In this document: piece after piece, positions 1-8,088 of the stretch
Layout: each line of letters starts with the position of its first letter
Position numbering within the stretch: the first letter of the stretch is position 1
From: Parvibaculum sp049651025
GTDB lineage: Bacteria; Pseudomonadota; Alphaproteobacteria; Parvibaculales; Parvibaculaceae
Assembly: GCF_049651025.1 (NCBI RefSeq)
Contig: NZ_JBASBH010000010.1
Location: 1-34,454, forward strand
Direction: 5' to 3'
DNA length: 34,454 nucleotides
Program-made: the position numbers and the translations under genes
The notes under the pieces: model-generated
What the model was told of the DNA's origin: nothing
Databases searched by the model: none
What the model saw: only the letters and a program-made list of their open reading frames with translations

Positions 1-33
1 CCACCGCCCTTCCCCCGCGTCAATAACGCTTGA

Positions 34-699
34 TCAAAGGCCAAGCTTGGAAACGAAGCCGCTCTCTTCCGCGATGCAGGCGGCAAAGCTCGGCCGCGCA
101 TGGATTCCCGCCAGATAGCGCACAAGATTCGGATAGAGCTTTTCGTCCGGCGTGTAGCCCGCATGGGCAAAGTTGACGAAGGATGTCGCGGTCGCAATAT
201 CGGCAATCGTGAACATGTCGCCGACGAGATAGGCCTTCGTGCCGATTTCCTTTTCGAGATAGGAGAAATAGCGCGGCAGTTTCTCGCCGATCGTCTTCTC
301 GGCGGTCGCCCTGTCCGGCTCCTTGCCCATCATCTTGTTGATCACGACGGGCCGGAAGACGCCGATGCCGATATTTCCCGCCATTTCGGAATCCGCATAT
401 TCCTCAAACCAGAGCGCGCGGGCATAGGCGAAATCATCTTTCGGATAGAGCGCGGGCTCGGGATGCTTGCGCTCGAGATAGGCGCAGATGATCGAGGAAT
501 CGGGCAAGGTCGCGTCCGGCCCCACATCCTCGTCCTTCAGAACGGGAATGCGGCCCAGGGGTGAAATGTCCTTGAACCATTCAGGCGGCTGAAACGGGCT
601 TATCTGCTCGAGCTTATAGTCGAGGCCTTTTTCGGCCAGAAAAACGCGCGTCTTGCGCACGAAGGGCGACAATGACGCGCCGTAAATGACCAATCCCAT
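34..699 (-). CDS. Glutathione S-transferase family protein
   Basis: A 221-residue protein with the two-domain GST layout, expected to act in the cytosol by conjugating glutathione to electrophiles or as a related thiol transferase. The N-terminal thioredoxin-like half (about residues 1-80) has the SPFVRKTR active-site stretch, the cis-proline strand GRIPVLKD and the glutathione-contacting DSS in LPDSSIICAYLE. The all-helical C-terminal half carries FTIADIA, the N-capping/hydrophobic-staple motif that follows a GST domain. Length is normal for the family. The ATG at 699 follows GGGAGAG at good spacing. It diverges from the response regulator at 990 across 290 bases. The exact substrate and GST class cannot be told from sequence. 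Confidence 0.9.
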   Translation of the reverse strand: MGLVIYGASLSPFVRKTRVFLAEKGLDYKLEQISPFQPPEWFKDISPLGRIPVLKDEDVGPDATLPDSSIICAYLERKHPEPALYPKDDFAYARALWFEEYADSEMAGNIGIGVFRPVVINKMMGKEPDRATAEKTIGEKLPRYFSYLEKEIGTKAYLVGDMFTIADIATATSFVNFAHAGYTPDEKLYPNLVRYLAGIHARPSFAACIAEESGFVSKLGL

Positions 700-826
700 C
701 TGTTCTCTCCCAGTGTTGTTTGTTGCCGAGAGAGTGCGTCCGAGACCTCAAAGGCACAAGTGCATTCGCAGGCTATTTCCCATTGCATCGCCGACCATGG
801 TTTGCGCAACATTGCCGCCGCAAAAT

Positions 827-841
827 TAATGATATACATTA
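827..841. promoter_or_regulatory. AT-rich palindrome in the divergent GST / response-regulator intergenic region
   Basis: The 290-base gap 700-989 holds no convincing gene. Within it the arms TAATG and CATTA flank ATATA (827-841) in the only distinctly AT-rich patch of the region. This could be a transcription-factor half-site pair or part of a promoter for either divergent gene. The assignment is an inference from position and symmetry only. Confidence 0.3.
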
Positions 842-989
842 TTTTTGCTACTGGGCCGGGCACGGAGCAATGTACGCGTCGTCGAATCCACGCATCACTC
901 ATTCGCCATCAGACGTTAACCGGGAATGGTGCATGTGTGAGCCATAATTGATACCTTAACTCCGGTGGGCAATCGCAGATGATGGGCAT

Positions 990-1358
990 ATGACACTCGT
1001 ATTGGTGATCGAGGATGAGCCGCTTGTGCGGGAAACAATTCGTCTCAGCCTTGAAACAGCTGGCTATCGGGTCATTGTCGCGTCCGACGGGCGCGATGGC
1101 GTGAACATGCTCGGCCACCACGAAGTCAACGTCGTGGTGACGGATCTCATAATGCCCGAGCAGGAAGGGCTTGAGACGATCCGCATTATTCGACGCGATC
1201 ACCCCAGCATCAAAGTCATCGCCATTTCCGGCGGCGGACGACATGTCGGCACCGACTATCTGAAGGCTGCAAGTCTGCTCGGCGCCGATTTCGCGCTGCA
1301 AAAACCCTTTTCGATGTCGCATCTGCGCCAATGCGTGGCCGACTGCCTGACGCAGTGA
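990..1358 (+). CDS. Single-domain response regulator (CheY-like receiver)
   Basis: A 122-residue protein consisting of a receiver domain only. The acidic pocket is E8-D9, the phospho-acceptor is D52 in VVTDLIMP, the switch residue is S80 and the conserved lysine is K105 in LQKPF. No DNA-binding or enzymatic output domain follows, so it would act by protein interaction or as a phosphorelay intermediate. Its stop lies 4 bases from the stop of the convergent hybrid histidine kinase, which carries its own receiver. Being neighbours makes a kinase-regulator partnership plausible but not shown, because the two are transcribed toward each other. No strong Shine-Dalgarno sequence precedes the ATG. 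Confidence 0.9.
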   Translation: MTLVLVIEDEPLVRETIRLSLETAGYRVIVASDGRDGVNMLGHHEVNVVVTDLIMPEQEGLETIRIIRRDHPSIKVIAISGGGRHVGTDYLKAASLLGADFALQKPFSMSHLRQCVADCLTQ

Positions 1359-1362
1359 GAGA

Positions 1363-3708
1363 TCAGGCTTCCTCGGCCTCGCCCAGCACCAGACGCACCT
1401 TGGCGGCAAGTTCCGCGCGACGATAGGGCTTGCTCAGCAAGTGGACGCCGCGATCGAGGCGCCCATGATGGACGATGGCGTTTTCCGTATAGCCCGATGT
1501 GAAGAGGACCTTGAGCGCGGGGTAAAGCTTGCGCGCCTCCTCCGCAAGCTGACGACCATTGAGCCCGCCCGGCATGACGACGTCGGTAAAGAGAAGATCG
1601 ATTGCCCCCGTGCTGCGGAGCACCTCCATCGCCTTGGGGCCGTTCTCGACGGCGATCACGCGATAGCCGAGCGACTGCAACTGGCCTTCGACATAGCTGC
1701 GCACGAGATCATTGTCTTCCACGAGCAGTATGAGTTCGCTGCCGCGCTTATCGTCGGCGCTGCGTCGCGCTGCGGGTTCATCCACCGCATCGACGTCACT
1801 TCGCGGCAGATAGATCTTCACACTCGTGCCCTGCCCCATCTCCGAATAGATTTTCACATGGCCGCCGGACTGTTTGACGAAGCCATAGACCATGCTGAGA
1901 CCGAGGCCGGACCCCTCGCCGACCGACTTCGTCGTAAAGAAAGGCTCGAAAGCGCGGCTGGCAATCTCCGGCGGCATGCCGGTGCCGCTGTCCGACACGG
2001 AGAGCAGGACATATTGCCCTGCCGCAACTTCCAGATGCTGTTCGGCATATAGACCGTCGATATGCGCATTCGACGTTTCGATGGTCAGGCGGCCGCCATC
2101 CGGCATCGCGTCGCGTGCGTTGACCGCGAGGTTCAGGATCGCGGCCTCAAGCTGCGAGGCGTCCACCATGGCCGACCAGAGGCCCGCACCGCGCACCACC
2201 TCGATTTCTATATCTTCATCGAGCATCCGGCGGACGAGGCTCTCCATGCGCACGACGAGCTTGTTGATGTCCGCCGCCTGTGGCTCCAGCGGCTGGCGGC
2301 GCGCAAAGGCGAGAAGCCTGTTCGTCAGATCGGCCCCGCGCTCGGCAGCCGTTCGCGTCATTTCGGCGAGCAGGCGCGAACGCTGATCGTCGTTGAGGCG
2401 ATCCACCAGGGCTTCGGCATTGCCGAGAATGACGGTGAGCAAATTGTTGAAATCATGCGCGACGCCACCCGTGAGCTGGCCGATCGCTTCGAGCCGTTGC
2501 GACTGGCGCAACCGCGCCTCTATTTCCTTCTGCTCGGTCAGGTCGCGCAGAAAGGCAAACATCAGCCCGTGCCGCGCATTCCACGACACAGAAATCAGCA
2601 TGGGGATGAACGAGCCATCCTTGCGTCGGAACTGAATTTCCGTAGGCAGCGGCGTCAGGCGTCCGGCCTTGATGTCTTCGCTGACGGCCACCGCGTTTTC
2701 GATCCGCTCGGGCAGCAGGAAATCGCGGAAAGCGCGACCCAGCATTTCCTCCGGCTCATAGCCCCAGACATCCCGGGCGCGCTTGCTGACGCTGACGAAC
2801 TTGTTGTTCGCATTCAGGACGCAAACGACGTCGAGCGCGGAATCGATAATGCTGCCGTTGATGTCGAGCGCCGTTTCCAGCGCGATCTGCTTGCTGCGCA
2901 GTTCATCCAGGGCGTGCTTGCGATCCGTGATGTCCATCAACATGCCGACCGCGCCTTCCAGCGCGCCCTCGGCGCTGTAAATGGGCACGACGCTGGACAG
3001 GACCCAGATATAAGACCCGTCCTTGCACAAGAGCCGCGCCTCGCGAGGGCCAGCCTTGCCTATCTCGCCCGCGTCCCTGATCCGTCGAGACATTTCCTGT
3101 TCTTCAGGCGGCAGGAATTCGTAGATGGAGCGCCCCATAAGTTCGGAAATATCGTAACCGCCCATTTCGGCGAGGCGCTTGTTGGCATAGCCCACACGCT
3201 CGTCGGGTCCGACCATCCAGATGCCTTCGCGGGCGATCTCGACGATGCGCCTGAAGCGCAGGTCGACCGCGTCCGAAATCTCAAGCAACTGCCTGTTCTC
3301 GATGGCGAGTGCGGCGGTCGTTGCAAATTGCCGGGCGAGCGCGTGGTGAAATTCGTCGAATGGCCGCGCCGCATCCTCGACAATCTCCAGCGAACCGATT
3401 TCGCGCTCACGGCGATCGCAAAGGGGCAGACGCAATGTCGCCTGCGCCGCAAGCTGGGGAGAGGTGTCGGCGGGGGAGACGCTCTTCACGTCATATTTGC
3501 CCGCCGGATCGAAAAGCGTCACGACGACGGCGCGGGCGGGAAGCATGCCCTGCGCTTCCCCGGCGGCAATTTCCAGTAATGCGTCGAGCGAGGCGGCCGA
3601 ATGCAAGCGCATGGACGCCTGATTGAGCCGATTCAACTTTTCCTCGTACAACCTCGTTCCCCCGTTCAGCCTGCCGGTGGACAGTCTAGTACGCGTTTCG
3701 CGCAGCAT
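1363..3708 (-). CDS. Hybrid sensor histidine kinase (GAF-PAS-PAS-HisKA-HATPase-REC)
   Basis: About 781 residues with no membrane segment, so a cytoplasmic sensor. With the ATG at 3708 as residue 1, the order is GAF (about 33-140), PAS (150-262, ending DITDRK), PAS (280-392, ending DLTEQK), HisKA with H418 in GVAHDFNNLL, HATPase with the N box NLAVNARDAM and G boxes DSGTGM and GEGSGLGL, then a receiver with D709 in LLFTDVVMPGG. The open frame continues upstream to 3906, but that part translates the tRNA-His gene and cannot be coding. The ATG at 3708 has a weak ribosome site. TTG codons at 3651 or 3636, each near a G-rich or GAGG sequence, and the ATG at 3612 are alternatives. The signal sensed is unknown. 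Confidence 0.9.
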   Translation of the reverse strand: MLRETRTRLSTGRLNGGTRLYEEKLNRLNQASMRLHSAASLDALLEIAAGEAQGMLPARAVVVTLFDPAGKYDVKSVSPADTSPQLAAQATLRLPLCDRREREIGSLEIVEDAARPFDEFHHALARQFATTAALAIENRQLLEISDAVDLRFRRIVEIAREGIWMVGPDERVGYANKRLAEMGGYDISELMGRSIYEFLPPEEQEMSRRIRDAGEIGKAGPREARLLCKDGSYIWVLSSVVPIYSAEGALEGAVGMLMDITDRKHALDELRSKQIALETALDINGSIIDSALDVVCVLNANNKFVSVSKRARDVWGYEPEEMLGRAFRDFLLPERIENAVAVSEDIKAGRLTPLPTEIQFRRKDGSFIPMLISVSWNARHGLMFAFLRDLTEQKEIEARLRQSQRLEAIGQLTGGVAHDFNNLLTVILGNAEALVDRLNDDQRSRLLAEMTRTAAERGADLTNRLLAFARRQPLEPQAADINKLVVRMESLVRRMLDEDIEIEVVRGAGLWSAMVDASQLEAAILNLAVNARDAMPDGGRLTIETSNAHIDGLYAEQHLEVAAGQYVLLSVSDSGTGMPPEIASRAFEPFFTTKSVGEGSGLGLSMVYGFVKQSGGHVKIYSEMGQGTSVKIYLPRSDVDAVDEPAARRSADDKRGSELILLVEDNDLVRSYVEGQLQSLGYRVIAVENGPKAMEVLRSTGAIDLLFTDVVMPGGLNGRQLAEEARKLYPALKVLFTSGYTENAIVHHGRLDRGVHLLSKPYRRAELAAKVRLVLGEAEEA

Positions 3709-3757
3709 GCGAGCTTTCGCTGCGAGGCGATGCAAGACAATCAGGCATGGGGATGAA

Positions 3758-3834
3758 TGGTACAGCCACCCCGGTTCGAACGGGGGACCTCTAGATCCAC
3801 AATCTAGCGCTCTAACCAGCTGAGCTATGGCTGC
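3758..3834 (-). tRNA. tRNA-His (anticodon GTG), A73 type without encoded G-1
   Basis: A 77-base cloverleaf read on the minus strand. The anticodon arm is CTAGA-TTGTGGA-TCTAG with anticodon GTG, the T loop is TTCGAAC and CCA is encoded. The acceptor stem GCAGCCA pairs with TGGCTGT (G1-U72). The discriminator is A73 (position 3761) and the base encoded before G1 is T, so the usual G-1:C73 pair of histidine tRNAs is absent. Loss of G-1 with A73 is known from one branch of Alphaproteobacteria whose histidyl-tRNA synthetase changed with it. Confidence 0.97.
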
Positions 3835-3955
3835 ACCGAGGCGGGGCGACCTTGCAGTCTGCCCTCGCAAGGCCGGGAACTTAATTCCCCGATGCGCGGA
3901 AGGCAAGGCCCACCAAGCACGTTGACGATAAAGGGAAATTGGCCGCTGCGATACC

Positions 3956-3977
3956 GGCCGGCTTTCCCTCGCCGGCC
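3956..3977. repeat. Inverted repeat upstream of the alpha/beta hydrolase
   Basis: Perfect 7-base arms GGCCGGC and GCCGGCC are separated by 8 bases (TTTCCCTC). The repeat lies 97 bases before the hydrolase start at 4074 and upstream of the tRNA-His 5' end. No T-tract follows on either strand. It may be a hairpin in the hydrolase leader or simply GC-rich chance symmetry. Confidence 0.3.
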
Positions 3978-4073
3978 AGCCTCGAGTTCTTGTTTCCTGC
4001 CCGAGTTCCGTATAGTCGTCAAAGATTCCAATATGGAACCAGACCGCTCTCCCGCTCAGGAAAAGACGAGAAG

Positions 4074-5009
4074 ATGGCCGAATATCCGATCAAAACAGCC
4101 TATATCGAGGCAAACGGCCTCGCCTTCGAAGTCGATATGTGTGGCGATGGCGAAAAATTCGCGCTGTTTCTGCACGGCTTCCCGGAAAGCAAACATTCCT
4201 GGCGCGCGCAATTGCCGCTGTTGGCGGAGCTTGGGTATACGGCCTGGGCGCCGAATCTGCGCGGCTATGGCGGCAGCTCGCGGCCCAAGGGCGTCAAAGC
4301 CTATCGCATGGAAAATCTGCTCGCCGACGTTGCGGGCCTCATCGATGCGGCGCGGGCACGGGGAATCACCGGGCCGACGACGCTGATCGCCCATGATTGG
4401 GGCGGCGCAATCGGCTGGAGCTTTGCGCTGTCAGGGGTGCGGCCGCTTGAGCGCTTCATAGTGATGAACCTGCCGCATCCGGCGCTGTTCCTCAAAGGCG
4501 TGCGGACCTGGGCGCAGCTCAAGCGCTCATGGTACGTGTTCTTTTTCCAGCTTCCCTGGCTGCCTGAAAAGCTTTTCACCATGCAGAACGCACGCGTGGT
4601 CGCCGAAGCCTTTCACGGCATGGCAATCGACAAGTCCCGTTTTCCAGAAAGCGTGCTCGATGAATATCGCAAGAACGCGCTTATTCCCGGCGCGATGACG
4701 GCGATGATCAATTATTACCGCGCCAATTTCCGCAACGGCGACGCACAGGACCTGTGGGCCAATCCGCCGATCCTCGAGACGCCGACGCTGATGATCTGGG
4801 GCGAGGAAGATGCGGCGCTGGGCATCGAGCTGACCTATGGGACCGAGAAGCTGGTGACGGACTTCACCATCCGCTACCTGCCGCAAGTGTCCCATTGGGT
4901 GCAGCAGGAAGCGCCGGAAACGGTCAATGCGATGATCCGCGCCTGGATCGAAGGCCGCCCCGTGCCGCAAGCCGGGCAACGCGGGCAGATACTTCTCAGC
5001 GACGCCTAG
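4074..5009 (+). CDS. Alpha/beta hydrolase, epoxide-hydrolase-like
   Basis: A 311-residue alpha/beta-fold hydrolase. It has the oxyanion motif H34-G-F-P37, the RGYGGSSRP stretch common to epoxide hydrolases and haloalkane dehalogenases, and the nucleophile elbow H107-D108-W-G-G with an aspartate nucleophile. An acidic residue follows in GEEDAALG and the catalytic histidine is in QVSHWVQQEAPE near the C terminus. An Asp nucleophile with HGFPE favours epoxide hydrolysis over esterase chemistry; dehalogenation is the alternative. The ATG at 4074 follows an AGGA-containing purine stretch. A longer open frame from 3939 has no ribosome site and no family similarity upstream. The stop codon interlocks with that of the convergent SDR gene in a shared CTAG. 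Confidence 0.88.
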   Translation: MAEYPIKTAYIEANGLAFEVDMCGDGEKFALFLHGFPESKHSWRAQLPLLAELGYTAWAPNLRGYGGSSRPKGVKAYRMENLLADVAGLIDAARARGITGPTTLIAHDWGGAIGWSFALSGVRPLERFIVMNLPHPALFLKGVRTWAQLKRSWYVFFFQLPWLPEKLFTMQNARVVAEAFHGMAIDKSRFPESVLDEYRKNALIPGAMTAMINYYRANFRNGDAQDLWANPPILETPTLMIWGEEDAALGIELTYGTEKLVTDFTIRYLPQVSHWVQQEAPETVNAMIRAWIEGRPVPQAGQRGQILLSDA

Positions 5010-5818
5010 ATCGCCATGCGCCCCAGAGCGCCCGCGAATGTGCGCACGATCCATTTGGGCGCAGCGCGGGCGGCAATGCTGGCCGCAAAGTTCAGCGCGC
5101 CGGGAACGCGGATAACCTCGCCCGCCATGCAGGCGGCGTAACCTTGCGCCGCGACATCGTTCACATCGCCGATCAGGAATGGCGGAAGCTGCGAGGCGGC
5201 GGCACTCGCTTCGCGCGCGCGGTCGACCATGCTCGTCTCGGTGATGCCGGGGCAAAGCGCCGAAATCGAAACGCCGCTGCCTTTCAACTCTTCGGAGAGA
5301 GATTCGGTCAGCGACAGGACATAGGCTTTGGTCGCCGCATAGGTCGCAAGCGACGGCACGGGCTGAAAGGCCGCGATGGAGGCGACGTTGAGTATGCGGC
5401 CTCGCCCGCGCTCCAGCATGGGCGCCAGGAAACGGCTCGTCATGTCGGTGAGCATGGCGACGTTGAGGCCGATCAGCTCCTGATGGCGCTCCGGCGCAAT
5501 GTTGCGGAACGCGCCCATTTCCAGCACGCCCGCATTGTTGACCAGCACATCGACCGCGATCTTGCGCTTCTTCAACGTGTTGAACAGCGTCTTCGGTGCG
5601 TCCCTGGCGGACAAGTCGGCAGGCAGAACGGTTACGCCCACGCCATGTTCGGCTTCAAGGGCTTCGGCCAGAGCGTCAAGCTTGTCGCGGCTGCGGGCGA
5701 CGAGCACGAGATCGAAACCGCCCGCCGCAAATTGCCGCGCGAGCGCTGCGCCTATGCCAGCCGATGCGCCGGTGATGAGCGCCGTTTCGCGCGCCGAAGG
5801 CTTTGTCCGTGCCGCCAT
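5006..5818 (-). CDS. Short-chain dehydrogenase/reductase (DltE/COG0300-like)
   Basis: A 270-residue classical SDR with an N-terminal Rossmann fold. The cofactor motif is TGASAGIG, followed by NNAG, the catalytic serine in NVASIAAF and YAATK with the catalytic Tyr and Lys. An Arg right after the second beta strand (VARSRDK) favours NADP(H). The C-terminal tail after the catalytic core is hydrophobic and basic (FAASIAARAAPKWIVRTF), as in membrane-associated members. The ATG at 5818 has GGGGAGGG upstream. It lies 64 bases downstream of the acetoacetyl-CoA synthetase gene on the same strand and may share its transcript, which would suggest a ketone or acyl substrate; that is inference. Confidence 0.88.
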   Translation of the reverse strand: MAARTKPSARETALITGASAGIGAALARQFAAGGFDLVLVARSRDKLDALAEALEAEHGVGVTVLPADLSARDAPKTLFNTLKKRKIAVDVLVNNAGVLEMGAFRNIAPERHQELIGLNVAMLTDMTSRFLAPMLERGRGRILNVASIAAFQPVPSLATYAATKAYVLSLTESLSEELKGSGVSISALCPGITETSMVDRAREASAAASQLPPFLIGDVNDVAAQGYAACMAGEVIRVPGALNFAASIAARAAPKWIVRTFAGALGRMAI

Positions 5819-5882
5819 GAAATCCCTCCCCTGTTCGTTCGGGAAGCATAGCGCGTTTTGACGGGCCGGCCAGCGGCGGCTC

Positions 5883-7850
5883 TCAGCTTTGCAGGTCGGG
5901 CAGGTTCCTGAAAAGTTCGAGCGCCTCGGGGTTTGCCAGCGCCTCGGCATTCTTGATCGACCGTCCGTGCACCACATCGCGAACCGCCAGTTCGGTGATC
6001 TTGCCCGATTTGGTGCGCGGAATGTCGGCGACGGCGACGATCTTTGCCGGGACGTGGCGCGGGCTTGCGCCCTCCCTGATGCGCTTGCGGATTTTTGCCT
6101 GCAACGCATCGTCAAGCGCGACGCCTGATTTCATCACGACGAAAAGCACGACGCGCGCATCGCCCTCCCAGTCCTGCCCGATGGCAAGCGCTTCCTGAAT
6201 TTCGGGCAGTTGCTCGACCTGCGCATAAATCTCCGCCGTGCCGATGCGCACACCGCCGGGGTTCAGGGTCGCGTCGGAGCGGCCATGAATGATGAAGCCG
6301 CCATGACGCGTGATCTCGGCGAAATCGCCATGGCACCAGATGCCGGGGAAGCGTTCGAAATAAGCGGCGTGATATTTCGCGCCGTCCTTGTCGTTCCAGA
6401 AACCGATGGGCATGGAGGGAAAGGATTTCGTGCAGACAAGCTCGCCCTTTTCTTCCACGACAGGCCGCCCGTCCTCATCCCATACATCCGTCGCCATGCC
6501 GAGCATCGCCGCCTGAATTTCACCGCGCCAGACGGGCAGCATCGGGCTGCCGCCAACGAAGCAGGCGAGAATATCGGTGCCGCCGGAAATCGAACTCAGC
6601 GCCACATCGCGTTTGATGTCTTCATAGACGTAGTCGAAGCTTTCCGGCACGAGCGGCGATCCGGTGGACAGGATCAGCCGGACCGATGAGAGGTCATGCG
6701 TTTCGCGCGGCCTGGCATCCGCCTTTTTCAGCGCGTCGATGAATTTCGCCGATGTGCCGAAAACATTGATGCCGATGGCGTCGGCATAGTCGAAGAGGAC
6801 GCGTTCGTCGGGCGCAAATGGCGAGCCGTCGTAAAGAGCCAGCGACGCGCCGACCGAGAGGCCTGAGACGAGCCAGTTCCACATCATCCAGCCACAGGTG
6901 GAGAAATAGAAAAGCCGCTCGCCGGATTTCAGCCCGCAGTGAAGCTTGTGCTCCTTCATATGCTGAAGCAGCGTGCCGCCTGCTGAATGGATGATGCATT
7001 TGGGAACGCCGGTCGTGCCGCTCGAATACATGATGTAAAGCGGATGCGCGAAAGGCAGCCGCGCAAAACTCAGCGGCGCGATTGCGACATTGTCGATGAG
7101 CGTTTTCCAGTCTTGCGCCTTCGGTAAATCTTTCGGACCTTCGCCGATGAAGGCCACGATGGCGACATGCTCAAGGCTCGGCAGGCCGTTGATGATTTCG
7201 GCGAGCTTATCATGCGAAGGAAGCACCTTGCCCGCATAGCGATAGCCGTCGCAGGCGACGAGAATTTTCGGCGCGATCTGGCCGAAGCGATCGAGAACGC
7301 CGCGCACGCCGAAATCCGGCGAGCAGGAAGAGAAGACCGCGCCGAGGCTTGTCGCGGCAAGCATCGCGATCACGGTTTCGGGGCAATTCGGCATGAAGGC
7401 GACGACGCGGTCGCCGGGCTCGACGCCCCAGCCGCGCAGCACGGACGCAAAGCGCGCGACATGGGCGCGCAGATCGTTCCAGCTCAGCGGCTCGCTTGAG
7501 CGGCCTTCATTGTTGAAATAGATCGCGGGGCCGTCGCCCTCATGCGAAAGCAGGTTCTCGGCGAAATTCAGCCTGGCATCGGGGAAAAATTTTGCGCCGG
7601 GCATGACGTCGTCGATCAGAATGCGGCCGCCTTTATCCCCGATCACACCGCAAAACTCCCAGACCTCGTCCCAGAAGGCTTCGCGATGATCGATCGACCA
7701 TTGGTGAAGCGCGGCATAGTCGGCAAAGCGCGCACCATGGCGCGCGGCCAGATGGGCCATGAAGGCCGCGATATTGGAATTGGCAAGGTCTGCAGGCGCC
7801 GGACGCCAGAGCGGTTGATCCTCGGTATGGACAGATTTGTCGGCACTCAT
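5883..7850 (-). CDS. aacS: Acetoacetyl-CoA synthetase
   Basis: About 655 residues, the usual size for AacS, which activates acetoacetate with ATP and CoA to acetoacetyl-CoA (EC 6.2.1.16) for lipid or polyhydroxyalkanoate metabolism. It is an ANL-superfamily adenylating enzyme. The N-terminal part has the AacS-type WDEVWEFCGV and PGAKFFPDARLNFAENLL stretches. The phosphate-binding loop is YSSGTTGVPK, followed by SISGGTDIL, the hinge-region GRSDATLNPGGVRIG and the C-terminal catalytic lysine in PRTKSGKITE. SISGGTDI and the N-terminal region separate AacS from acetyl-CoA synthetase. The ATG at 7850 lies about 11 bases after AGGGG; an in-frame GTG at 7862 sits too close to that site. Divergent from the AsmA gene across 238 bases. 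Confidence 0.95.
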   Translation of the reverse strand: MSADKSVHTEDQPLWRPAPADLANSNIAAFMAHLAARHGARFADYAALHQWSIDHREAFWDEVWEFCGVIGDKGGRILIDDVMPGAKFFPDARLNFAENLLSHEGDGPAIYFNNEGRSSEPLSWNDLRAHVARFASVLRGWGVEPGDRVVAFMPNCPETVIAMLAATSLGAVFSSCSPDFGVRGVLDRFGQIAPKILVACDGYRYAGKVLPSHDKLAEIINGLPSLEHVAIVAFIGEGPKDLPKAQDWKTLIDNVAIAPLSFARLPFAHPLYIMYSSGTTGVPKCIIHSAGGTLLQHMKEHKLHCGLKSGERLFYFSTCGWMMWNWLVSGLSVGASLALYDGSPFAPDERVLFDYADAIGINVFGTSAKFIDALKKADARPRETHDLSSVRLILSTGSPLVPESFDYVYEDIKRDVALSSISGGTDILACFVGGSPMLPVWRGEIQAAMLGMATDVWDEDGRPVVEEKGELVCTKSFPSMPIGFWNDKDGAKYHAAYFERFPGIWCHGDFAEITRHGGFIIHGRSDATLNPGGVRIGTAEIYAQVEQLPEIQEALAIGQDWEGDARVVLFVVMKSGVALDDALQAKIRKRIREGASPRHVPAKIVAVADIPRTKSGKITELAVRDVVHGRSIKNAEALANPEALELFRNLPDLQS

Positions 7851-8088
7851 GATCGGCGGCACCCCTGCTGCGTTGCAATATTCTTGTAGGAGCGCCTCGA
7901 GCCGGGATCAAGCGCGCTGCGGGGATATCATAGGACACGTCGAGTTACGTGACTTTCATGCTCTGCACACTTCGCAAAGCCGCCCATCCGGGTCACAATT
8001 GCGCCCGACTGGTCTGGTTGCCTGTCCCGACCCGATTCTGCTGCCCTGCTTCGCCCGCATAATTGTCGGCCCAACCCGGAGAATTCAC

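Noticed and set aside
2062..3579. Long plus-strand frame (505 codons) opposite the histidine kinase
   Set aside because: Shadow of the GC-rich minus-strand gene; low-complexity Arg/His/Gln composition and no motif.
3709..3906. N-terminal extension of the hybrid histidine kinase frame
   Set aside because: The extra 66 residues are a translation of tRNA-His (AIAQLVRALDCGSRGPPFEPG is a typical tRNA-derived peptide); the real start must be at 3708 or later.
4754..5851. Plus-strand frame of 365 codons across the hydrolase and SDR genes
   Set aside because: It overlaps two well-supported genes, one in another frame and one antisense, and has no motif of its own.
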